DNA of 9,712 bases from Candidatus Dormiibacterota bacterium. GTDB lineage: Bacteria; Chloroflexota; Dormibacteria; Dormibacterales; Dormibacteraceae. Both the position numbers and the translations under genes were made by a program. The notes beneath the pieces were generated by a model. It was not told the DNA's origin. It saw nothing but the letters and a program-made list of their open reading frames with translations, and searched no databases. The stretch spans positions 1-9,712 of the forward strand of contig CATPBF010000006.1 in assembly GCA_955652585.1 (NCBI GenBank), read 5' to 3'. Shown here piece by piece: positions 1 through 5,907 of the stretch; the first letter of the stretch is position 1, and every line of letters begins with the position of its first letter.

Positions 1-471
1 AATGCGCTCTATGGCGTGAGGCTGTCGTCGCTGCTCGGCGTGCGAGGGCTGCGCCGCGCGGGTGCTGCCCAATTCGTGATCGACGAGACCACCGCGATGG
101 CGATCGCCAGAGAAGCGCCTGCCGAGAGCAGGTATGCGTTCTGGGCCACCGGGGTGGCCCTGTTCATCCTGTGGAACCTGGGCACGCTGATCGGTGCGCT
201 GGCCACCCATGCCTTGCCGAACCCAAGAGTCTTTGGCCTGGACGCCGCCCCGCCAGCAGCCTTCCTCGCATTACTGGCCCCGCGCCTGCGGGCGCGCGAG
301 CCGTTTGCGATCGCGATCGCCGCCGCGGTGGTGGCGCTGATCTGCCTTCCGTTCGTACCGGCCGGGATCCCGCTCCTGATCGTGGCCCTAGTCGTCGTGC
401 TCTACGGCGTGTTTCGCGTTCCCGCTTCGCGGGGGGGTCGGCGCGAAGCGCCGGATGGGGAGTCGCACTAA
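1..471 (+). CDS. azlC: Branched-chain amino acid exporter large subunit, AzlC family (5' end outside window)
   Basis: The reading frame is open from base 1, so only the last 156 residues are seen. AzlC (YgaZ-type) is the large inner-membrane subunit of a branched-chain amino acid exporter that works with the small AzlD subunit. The visible start, N-A-L-Y-G, and the stretch A-Q-F-V-I-D-E-T-T-A-M-A (residues 22-33) match the conserved middle of the family. Hydrophobic segments follow at about 47-69, 83-95, 100-118 and 121-139, then a short Arg-rich tail. The ATG-less run at bases 1-15 belongs to the same frame, so an internal GTG near base 16 should not be taken as the start. The stop at 469-471 lies 4 nt before the preferred azlD start, which indicates co-transcription. 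The substrate is inferred from family only. Confidence 0.88.
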   Translation, partial: NALYGVRLSSLLGVRGLRRAGAAQFVIDETTAMAIAREAPAESRYAFWATGVALFILWNLGTLIGALATHALPNPRVFGLDAAPPAAFLALLAPRLRAREPFAIAIAAAVVALICLPFVPAGIPLLIVALVVVLYGVFRVPASRGGRREAPDGESH

Positions 472-475
472 CCAA

Positions 476-775
476 ATGCTTTGGGCTGGATTACTGACCG
501 CGTCGGCTGCCTGCTACCTGCTCAAGCTCGCCGGGCTTTCGCTGCCCGCCCGCCTCCTGCAGGACGCTCGCGTCCAGCGGACGATACCCCTGGTCCCGAT
601 TGCGCTGCTAGCCGCGCTGGTGGCAACGCAGACCTTCTCGACCGGCCATCACCTGGTGCTGGACGTGCGCGCCGCCGCGCTAGGGGTGGCTGCGATCGCC
701 GTGCTGTTGCGGGCGCCGTTCCTGTTAGTGGTGGCTTCGGCCGCCGCGACCGCTGCTTTATTGCGCTTGCTCTAA
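476..775 (+). CDS. azlD: Branched-chain amino acid exporter small subunit, AzlD family
   Basis: A small membrane protein of 99 residues with about four hydrophobic segments, matching the usual AzlD size of 95-110 residues. The opening (M-L-W-A-G-L-L, then C-Y-L-L-K-L-A-G) and the central L-V-P-I-A-L-L-A-A-L-V-A-T-Q-T-F block are typical of the family. It pairs with the AzlC subunit just upstream to export branched-chain amino acids through the inner membrane. I chose the ATG at 476 because the first helix then starts at once, as in relatives, and a GGGGAG lies at 457-462, although 13 nt away. An in-frame ATG at 455 is the alternative; it would add seven residues and overlap azlC by 17 nt. Either way the two genes look translationally coupled. 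Nothing after the stop looks like a third subunit. Confidence 0.87.
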   Translation: MLWAGLLTASAACYLLKLAGLSLPARLLQDARVQRTIPLVPIALLAALVATQTFSTGHHLVLDVRAAALGVAAIAVLLRAPFLLVVASAAATAALLRLL

Positions 776-813
776 AGCACCCGGCGCGAGGGCGCCCAGC
801 AGCCGCGATGACG

Positions 814-819
814 TAGCGT
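814..819 (+). promoter_or_regulatory. Candidate -10 box for a leaderless mRNA of the AraC-type regulator
   Basis: TAGCGT fits the TAnnnT form of a -10 hexamer and lies 7 nt before the GTG at 827, where transcription would start at or next to the start codon. There is no purine-rich ribosome site before this GTG. No convincing -35 hexamer is seen about 17 bp upstream, so the call is weak alone; it gains weight because the genes at 7715 and 7770 show the same arrangement. Confidence 0.35.
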
Positions 820-826
820 TGGCTGC

Positions 827-1279
827 GTGAGCCGGGAAGTCGAGGAGTTGAACCGGCGCCTACTGCGCGCCCGCGACGCCATGGACCGCGCCTACGCCGA
901 GCCGCTCAACGTCCGCGCCGTGGCCGCGGTGGCCCATCTCTCCGAGGCGCACTTCATCCGCAGGTTCCGCGCCGTCTTCGGGGAGACGCCGCACCGTTAC
1001 CTGCAGCGGCGGCGGGTGGAGCGCTCGATGTTCCTGCTGCGGGAGACCAACCGCAGCGTCACCGACATCTGCTTCGATGTGGGCTTCACCAGCCGGGGGA
1101 CCTTCAGCCGCACGTTCCGGGAGATCGTCGGCGAGGCGCCGTCGCGTTACCGCGCGGGGCATGGGCCGATGGTGGCGCCCAACTGCTTCCAGCTCTGGGC
1201 CACGCGGCCGGTGGTGGCGGCGGGGGTGGCGATGCAATCGAGCAGTTTTGGAGACGCCGCCGCGGCAGCCGCTTCCTAG
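827..1279 (+). CDS. Short AraC-family transcriptional regulator (DNA-binding domain only)
   Basis: The 150-residue protein has the two helix-turn-helix motifs of AraC/XylS regulators: the first at about residues 28-50 (L-N-V-R-A-V-A-A-V-A-H-L-S-E-A-H-F-I-R-R-F), the second at about 77-100 (S-V-T-D-I-C-F-D-V-G-F ... F-S-R-T-F-R), followed by the signature G-E-A-P-S-R-Y-R at 102-109. There is no N-terminal cupin or other sensor domain, unlike the usual 250-300 residue members. The 40-residue tail after the second motif (P-N-C-F at 118-121, then an Ala-rich end) may replace it. Such short regulators are often found directly upstream of a VOC-fold gene, as here, so the downstream gene at 1325 is its likely target. 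The GTG at 827 is preferred; the next ATG, at 881, would cut the domain close to its first helix. Confidence 0.88.
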   Translation: MSREVEELNRRLLRARDAMDRAYAEPLNVRAVAAVAHLSEAHFIRRFRAVFGETPHRYLQRRRVERSMFLLRETNRSVTDICFDVGFTSRGTFSRTFREIVGEAPSRYRAGHGPMVAPNCFQLWATRPVVAAGVAMQSSSFGDAAAAAAS

Positions 1280-1280
1280 C

Positions 1281-1328
1281 ATGGAGGTCGTCCCCATCAA
1301 ATCTGGCATAGGAGCAAACAAGCGATGA
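1281..1328 (+). other. Possible 15-codon leader ORF overlapping the VOC gene start
   Basis: An ATG two bases after the AraC gene stop opens a frame reading M-E-V-V-P-I-K-S-G-I-G-A-N-K-R. Its TGA at 1326-1328 overlaps the VOC-gene ATG at 1325 as ATGA. This arrangement would allow translational coupling. No ribosome site is visible before it, and the frame may be chance, so it is recorded as a possible leader ORF and not as a gene. Confidence 0.2.
1311..1314 (+). promoter_or_regulatory. Ribosome binding site of the VOC gene
   Basis: GGAG sits 10 nt before the ATG at 1325 in an A-rich stretch. It is one of the few clear Shine-Dalgarno sites in the window and supports this start. It suggests that this gene is translated from an mRNA with a leader, probably together with the upstream regulator. 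Confidence 0.55.
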
Positions 1329-1756
1329 TCACCAAGCTGAACGTCACCTCCGTCTGGGTCCTCGACAAGGAGGAGGCTCTCGACTTCTACGTCAACAAGC
1401 TCGGGCTGGAGAAGGGCTCGGACTTCAAGCAGGGTGCCTACCGATGGCTGACGGTGCGCGTCCCCGGCGACCCTGGCGTCGAGATCTCCCTTGAACAGCC
1501 GGGCCCGCCGGTGCAGGACGAAGCCACCGCTGCGCAGCTCCGCGAGCTGATCAGCAAGGGCGCCATGGGCGGAGTGGTCTTCCTCACGGACGACGTCCGG
1601 GGCCTGTACGAGACCCTCAAGAAGCGCGGCGTCACCGACTTCACCCAGGAGCCCACCGATCACGCGTACGGCACCGACATGGGCGTCCGCGACCCGTTCG
1701 GCAACGCCATCCGGATCCTCAAGCCGAAGAAGGTCGCCCATGAGGCGAAGGCCTGA
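1325..1756 (+). CDS. VOC-superfamily protein (glyoxalase/bleomycin-resistance/dioxygenase fold)
   Basis: The 143-residue protein is built of two beta-alpha-beta-beta-beta modules, at about residues 4-57 and 82-133, the normal size for a single-chain VOC protein that dimerises. Recognisable blocks are A-L-D-F-Y-V-N-K-L-G-L at 18-28, V-E-I-S-L-E at 52-57 and the closing D-P-F-G-N-A-I-R-I-L at 123-132. Family members bind a metal through His/Gln and Glu at fixed places. Here the first position (in V-T-S-V-W-V) has no His, and the closing strand ends in I-R-I-L instead of the usual acidic residue, so a classical metal-dependent lyase is doubtful; ligand binding or sequestration is possible. It lies 45 nt after the AraC-type regulator on the same strand, a common pairing. 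The substrate is unknown. Confidence 0.88.
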   Translation: MITKLNVTSVWVLDKEEALDFYVNKLGLEKGSDFKQGAYRWLTVRVPGDPGVEISLEQPGPPVQDEATAAQLRELISKGAMGGVVFLTDDVRGLYETLKKRGVTDFTQEPTDHAYGTDMGVRDPFGNAIRILKPKKVAHEAKA

Positions 1757-1776
1757 CCGGCCCGCCTGACTACATC

Positions 1777-1820
1777 TGGCCGGCGGTTGACTCGACGGAC
1801 GCGGCGAGAACCGCCGGCCA
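1777..1820. terminator. Perfect 12-bp inverted repeat between convergent genes, probable bidirectional terminator
   Basis: The left arm TGGCCGGCGGTT (1777-1788) and right arm AACCGCCGGCCA (1809-1820) are exact reverse complements separated by 20 nt. The repeat lies in the 138-nt gap between the VOC gene end (1756) and the hydrolase gene end (1895), where two convergent transcripts must stop. There is no T-run on either side, so it is not a textbook intrinsic terminator; a stem of this GC content could still act as one, stabilise 3' ends, or bind a protein. Confidence 0.5.
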
Positions 1821-1894
1821 CCCGTTGGCCGTGACGTACACGTTCCCCAAGGGGATGCTCGCCTTTCCCTTGGCCCCGCGGGCCCAGGCTTAGC

Positions 1895-2698
1895 TCAGGG
1901 CTCGATTTTCTGGATTGGGTGCCTGGCCAGAAAGTCCAGCACGATTGCATTGCACTCGTCAGCGCGCTCGAGGTATGCCCCGTGTAGCCCGCCGTCGATG
2001 ATCCGCAGCTCTGCGTCAGGGATGGCGGATGCAATCAGGGGCGCGTTGGCCGTGGGATTCAACCGGTCGGCCGAGCCGTGCAGAACCAGAGTTGGATTCT
2101 TGATCGTGGGCAGCAATGCCCACGCGTCGTGAGCCTCGCTGCATTGAAAGTGGAGCGCCTGAGCAAAGGGCGGAATCGCGCGCTCCTGCATCGCCTGAAG
2201 CACCTCCATATGGGTGGCGATCCACCCCGGCGTGAAGAGCGTGCTCATCACCAGCTTGGCAGCCTCCTGGTCTGCAAGGCCTTTGGTCATCGCCGCGCTG
2301 ATTTCCGAATCCCTGGCCACGCCATGAGCGTTTCCGGGAGTGGTTGAGCAAAGGATCAACGATGCCACCCGAGCGCCATGCTCTATGCCCAGCCATTGGC
2401 AGATGCGGCCGCCCATCGACACGCCACATGCGTGGGCGCGTTCGATGCCGAGCGAGTCGAGCACCGCGATTGCGTCCGCGGCCAGCAAGCGGGTGGTGTA
2501 AGCCGGCTCGGTCGGTTTGTCACTGAGGCCAGTGCCGCGGTGGTCGTAAACGATGACCTGGTAACGGGTCTGCAAGCCCTCCCGCACACCGTCCCAACTG
2601 TGGTGGTCGCTGGCCTGCCCGGCGACGAGCAGCAGCGGTTCGTCGTCGCCGTATGTCTCGTAGTAGATGTGGCAGCCGTTGGAATCTGCGATCGGCAT
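1895..2698 (-). CDS. Alpha/beta hydrolase, second gene of the mannosidase operon
   Basis: A 267-residue alpha/beta-hydrolase-fold enzyme with no signal peptide, so cytoplasmic. The catalytic triad can be read: Ser94 in the nucleophile elbow C-G-V-S-M-G-G, Asp211 in H-G-S-A-D-R-L, and His239 in D-G-G-L-H-G. The strand-turn V-A-G-Q at 25-28 probably forms the oxyanion hole and Y-D-H-R-G-T-G-L-S at 51-59 is the usual block after strand 4. This pattern is shared by esterases, enol-lactonases (PcaD-like), lipases and peroxidases, so the substrate cannot be read from sequence. The ATG start lies 19 nt after the mannosidase stop with no good ribosome site, so translation probably depends on the upstream gene. 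A role removing acyl groups from the sugars handled by the mannosidase is a guess from context. Confidence 0.9.
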   Translation of the reverse strand: MPIADSNGCHIYYETYGDDEPLLLVAGQASDHHSWDGVREGLQTRYQVIVYDHRGTGLSDKPTEPAYTTRLLAADAIAVLDSLGIERAHACGVSMGGRICQWLGIEHGARVASLILCSTTPGNAHGVARDSEISAAMTKGLADQEAAKLVMSTLFTPGWIATHMEVLQAMQERAIPPFAQALHFQCSEAHDAWALLPTIKNPTLVLHGSADRLNPTANAPLIASAIPDAELRIIDGGLHGAYLERADECNAIVLDFLARHPIQKIEP

Positions 2699-2717
2699 TG
2701 CGAGCTACAGAACGAGT

Positions 2718-5426
2718 CTAAGGTTCCAGCTTCAGGGTCAGGATCTGGAACGGCGTCAGCTCCAGGTCGATCACGCCATCGCGCACGTCGACTTCTTCGC
2801 GGCTGCGCTCGAGCAGGTCGCACAGGAATGCACGCGATGCGGGCAGCGTCGTCCGCAGCCGGGCTTGGCAAGGCCGGCCCCACGCCTCGTAGAGACGCAC
2901 GATCGTCGCGCCCGAATCCTCGGCGCGCTTGATCGCCTCGACGATCACCTCTCGGGTGTCGATCTCGACGAGCGACCGGGACGAGCCGGCCGCCAGGCTG
3001 CCATGAGCAGGCAGCAGCGGAGCGTTCAGGTCCTCCGCGGCTTCGATGACCCCGGCCTTTCGGAAATCCCCGGGATGCGGCATCAAGGCGTACGTGAACT
3101 GGTGGCCGCCGAGGTCGGCAGTCGGGTCTGGATGCGTCGGTCGGCGCAACAGCGAGAGTCTCATCACCGATCCATGGATGTCGTATCCGTGCTTGCAGTC
3201 GTTGAGCAAAGCGACACCGTACTCGCCGTCGCCTAGATCCGCCCAGCGCTGCGCGCACACTTCGAACATCGCCTTGGCCTGGCTCGTGTCTTCGTGCGTC
3301 GGCCGCTTGAGGTGTCCGAACTGGATCTCGTAAGTCGCCTCGCGTGCTGCAACGGTCACCGGGAACGCGACCTTCAGCATCTTGTGCCGCTCCTGCCACT
3401 CGACAACTGTCTCGAAGCGGAGAACTCGCGAACCGGCGTCAAGGGTCATGGTCTGGAACAGCCATGACCGGCCGAACTTGCGTCCGAGAGCGAGCAGCCC
3501 GCGCAGACCGCCGCGCTGCTGAACCTTCTCGACCGCGGTCACCTCGACGAACGAGTCGCGGTGCTTGGCGTCGAGATCCCAGGCATCCCAGCGGGCGGGG
3601 TTGTCCTCGTGCAGCTGCAGCAGGTTGCCCGGCCCGCTCAGCACCTCGCGATCCACTTCTTTGTCCCAGATCGAGGTCAGCACGGCGCGGTCGTCCCATT
3701 CGACGCGGAGCAGCTCGTTTTCCATGCTGTGGTCCGTGACAGAGACCTCGGGTTCATGTTTGCGAGGGACGACAACCGCCCAACCGCAAGGCGGAGCCTC
3801 GATGCGTGCGTATTCGCTGCCGAGGCTGACCACCTCGGCGCGCGGATGAGAAGTCGAGTTGAAAGCCACCAACTCTTCGCCCTTGCCGGCAATCGCCGAC
3901 ATCGCCGCCTCACCGATCTCAGTCGCCCGCTTCGTGACGTGCTCGAGGTCGCGCTCCGCCTCTTCATAAACCCAGTCGATGCTCGAGCCGGGGAGGATAT
4001 CGTGAAACTGGTTGAGGAGGAGCGTCTGCCACAGCGAGCTCAGCTCGGTCGAGGGATACGCGGCGCCGGCAGCCACCGACCACATCTCCGCCTCACGCAG
4101 CGCTTGCTGAGCCAGGCGATTCAGTCGCTTCGTCCGCGACTGGCTCGTGTATGTGCCGCGATGCAGCTCGAAGTAAAGCTCGCCGACCGAGGTGGCCAGG
4201 CCGTTCGCTTCGGCCGAAGCCGCCTCGAAGAAATTGCTGGCGCGACCGATCTCCACGCCCAGCCTGTGCGCCGACTCGATCATCTCCGGCTGAGGACCGC
4301 CGCCTCCGTCACCCCACCCGAACAGGTAAAGCGACCTGTGTGAGCTCTGGCCGTCCTTGAAGTTGCGGATGCTCTGGGCAACTTCCTCAGCCCTGAAGCT
4401 GCCGTTGTAGGTGTCGGCGGGCGGGAAGTGGGTGAAGATGCGCGTCCCGTCGATCCCCTGCCAGATGAAGGTGTGGTGCTCGGGCTTGTTGGTGTCGTTC
4501 CAGGAGAGCTTCTGGGTGAGGAAGAAATCGCAGCCGGCCGCGGAGATGAGCTGCGGCAGGTTGCCCGGATAGCCGAACACGTCCGGCAGCCACAGGATCT
4601 TGGTCTCGTAACCGAACTCCTCCATGAAGAAGCGCTTGCCCAGCAGCAGCTGGCGCACGAGCGACTCGCCCGAGGGTAGGTTGCAATCGGCCTCGACCCA
4701 CATCGCGCCCACCGGCTCCCACTGGCCGGCGGCGACCTTGTCCTTGATGCGGCTGTAGATGTCGGGGTACGACTCCTTCATCCAGGCGTACTGCGCGGGC
4801 TGGGACGCAGCGAAGACGTAATCGGGGTGCTCCTCCATCAACGCGAGCTGCGTCGACCAGCTGCGCGCGACTTTGCGCTTGGCTTCCCGGATCGGCCACT
4901 CCCAGGCCGTGTCGATGTGCGCATGACCGACGGCCGTGATGCGGTGTTGGGTGTCGAAGCGCGCTTCGCTGATGCCCTCGCCCGCCGTATCGCGAATGAC
5001 GAGCTCGGCCTGCCTCAAGACGAAAGCGGGTTCGGGCGAATGGCGCAGGGCGAGCATCGAAGGCGCAGGCTCCAGACCAGCCTCGGTGGCGCGCGGATTG
5101 GCCGCGGCTTCGAGATAGAAATCGACCTCGTCGCCATCGATCGGCAGCCAGCGGTGGTTGGGGTCGACCCCGCGCCAGGGCTTGCCGTCCTTCCACGCCA
5201 GAGCTTCGCACGTGAATCCAGTCGGCCCGTCGAAGCCGAGGTCGAAGCATGCGACCACTCGCTGTCCGGCGCGATGCTTTGGTACCCGGCCACCACGTAG
5301 AGTGACGTGAAACCACATGGTGCTCCAGGGCGGGCCCCACGGATCGCCGACTTTGATCGGCGCGAACTGTCCCCGAATCGCGTCGGCATAGCTGATCGGC
5401 TCGCCGCGGACGGAGAACGCTGTCAA
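2718..5426 (-). CDS. Glycoside hydrolase family 38 alpha-mannosidase
   Basis: A 902-residue retaining, zinc-dependent alpha-mannosidase that releases mannose from alpha-mannosides and glycans; no signal peptide, so probably cytoplasmic. An N-terminal beta domain (about 1-160) leads to the catalytic domain, with zinc ligands His170 and Asp172 in G-H-A-H-I-D-T-A-W-E-W, the nucleophile and ligand Asp282 in W-L-P-D-V-F-G-Y, and the last ligand His475 in N-Q-F-H-D-I-L-P-G-S-S-I. F-G-W-G-D-G-G-G-G-P at 369-378 is also characteristic. Beta-sandwich domains fill the rest, ending F-Q-I-L-T-L-K-L. It resembles the Ams1/MAN2C1 group, which is usually nearer 1000 residues. The only available start is a TTG, and the frame runs back nine codons to a TAG at 5454-5456, so the N-terminus is short. 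It is transcribed with the downstream hydrolase. Confidence 0.95.
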   Translation of the reverse strand: MTAFSVRGEPISYADAIRGQFAPIKVGDPWGPPWSTMWFHVTLRGGRVPKHRAGQRVVACFDLGFDGPTGFTCEALAWKDGKPWRGVDPNHRWLPIDGDEVDFYLEAAANPRATEAGLEPAPSMLALRHSPEPAFVLRQAELVIRDTAGEGISEARFDTQHRITAVGHAHIDTAWEWPIREAKRKVARSWSTQLALMEEHPDYVFAASQPAQYAWMKESYPDIYSRIKDKVAAGQWEPVGAMWVEADCNLPSGESLVRQLLLGKRFFMEEFGYETKILWLPDVFGYPGNLPQLISAAGCDFFLTQKLSWNDTNKPEHHTFIWQGIDGTRIFTHFPPADTYNGSFRAEEVAQSIRNFKDGQSSHRSLYLFGWGDGGGGPQPEMIESAHRLGVEIGRASNFFEAASAEANGLATSVGELYFELHRGTYTSQSRTKRLNRLAQQALREAEMWSVAAGAAYPSTELSSLWQTLLLNQFHDILPGSSIDWVYEEAERDLEHVTKRATEIGEAAMSAIAGKGEELVAFNSTSHPRAEVVSLGSEYARIEAPPCGWAVVVPRKHEPEVSVTDHSMENELLRVEWDDRAVLTSIWDKEVDREVLSGPGNLLQLHEDNPARWDAWDLDAKHRDSFVEVTAVEKVQQRGGLRGLLALGRKFGRSWLFQTMTLDAGSRVLRFETVVEWQERHKMLKVAFPVTVAAREATYEIQFGHLKRPTHEDTSQAKAMFEVCAQRWADLGDGEYGVALLNDCKHGYDIHGSVMRLSLLRRPTHPDPTADLGGHQFTYALMPHPGDFRKAGVIEAAEDLNAPLLPAHGSLAAGSSRSLVEIDTREVIVEAIKRAEDSGATIVRLYEAWGRPCQARLRTTLPASRAFLCDLLERSREEVDVRDGVIDLELTPFQILTLKLEP

Positions 5427-5450
5427 CTCGAGAGGCGTATTCGTCTCGTC

Positions 5451-5479
5451 AGTCTAGTTAGCCTTCTTGGCGGTGACAG
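5451..5479 (-). promoter_or_regulatory. Candidate promoter of the mannosidase operon
   Basis: On the minus strand CTGTCA (5474-5479; four of six match TTGACA) and TAGACT (5451-5456; TAnnnT) are separated by 17 bp. Transcription would begin about 17-20 nt before the TTG at 5426. The -35 box overlaps the first codons of the divergent GNAT gene, so the two genes could interfere with each other. This is a match by eye only. Confidence 0.4.
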
Positions 5480-5907
5480 TTCGCATCGAAACCGCTACCC
5501 ACGCCACTCCCGAGCTGCGAGACGCATTGGCGGTGCTGCTGCCCCAGCTCAACCCGTCGCTTCCGATTCCGAGCCTGGAGCACTTGGTCGCGGTCCTGGC
5601 CGACCCGGCGGTCACGCTCCTGGTGGCACGGGATGGACCGCTTACATTGGGTGTCGCCGCAGTAGTCGTTTATGTGACCCCGATCTGGCTCAAGGCGCGA
5701 ATCGAAGATGTGGTAGTGGACTCGGCCGCGCGCGGGCGCGGCGTCGGTGAGGCGTTGGTCAGGGCATGTATCGAGCTGGCCCGCAGGCGTGGAGCGGGCA
5801 TCGTCGAGCTCCAGTCGGCCCGGTCGCGCGACGCCGCCAACCGCCTCTACCCGCGACTGGGATTCGCTCTGCGCGACAGCAACGTCTACCGCCTGAACCT
5901 GCTCTAG
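5473..5907 (+). CDS. GNAT-family N-acetyltransferase
   Basis: A 144-residue single-domain GNAT, which transfers an acetyl group from acetyl-CoA to an amine on a small molecule or protein. The acetyl-CoA pyrophosphate loop is clear as V-V-V-D-S-A-A-R-G-R-G-V-G-E-A, with R-G-R-G-V-G at residues 87-92, followed by the helix A-L-V-R-A-C-I-E-L-A. The C-terminal motif N-R-L-Y-P-R-L-G-F (about 123-131) carries the Tyr that usually acts as general acid. The GTG at 5473 is preferred over an in-frame TTG at 5467, because GTG is the stronger start and V-T-V-R-I-E-T is a normal GNAT opening; a TAG at 5455-5457 closes the frame upstream. It is divergent from the mannosidase and convergent with the peptidase, so it is probably a single-gene transcript. 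The acceptor is unknown. Confidence 0.88.
   Translation: MTVRIETATHATPELRDALAVLLPQLNPSLPIPSLEHLVAVLADPAVTLLVARDGPLTLGVAAVVVYVTPIWLKARIEDVVVDSAARGRGVGEALVRACIELARRRGAGIVELQSARSRDAANRLYPRLGFALRDSNVYRLNLL

Noticed and set aside
860..1741. Long minus-strand open frame opposite the AraC and VOC genes
   Set aside because: It spans two recognisable plus-strand genes and the gap between them, and its translation shows no family motif; it is the antisense shadow common in GC-rich DNA.
2383..3399. Second minus-strand frame of 338 codons across the mannosidase-hydrolase junction
   Set aside because: It overlaps two proteins with intact catalytic motifs in another frame, and its translation is low-complexity and Arg-rich.
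3561..4343. Plus-strand open frame of 260 codons inside the mannosidase gene
   Set aside because: The opposite strand carries clear GH38 motifs over this whole stretch; the frame is Arg- and Ala-rich with no domain.
4387..5340. Minus-strand frame of 317 codons inside the mannosidase gene
   Set aside because: It is an alternative frame of the GH38 N-terminal half, rich in Arg and Ala, with no family motif.
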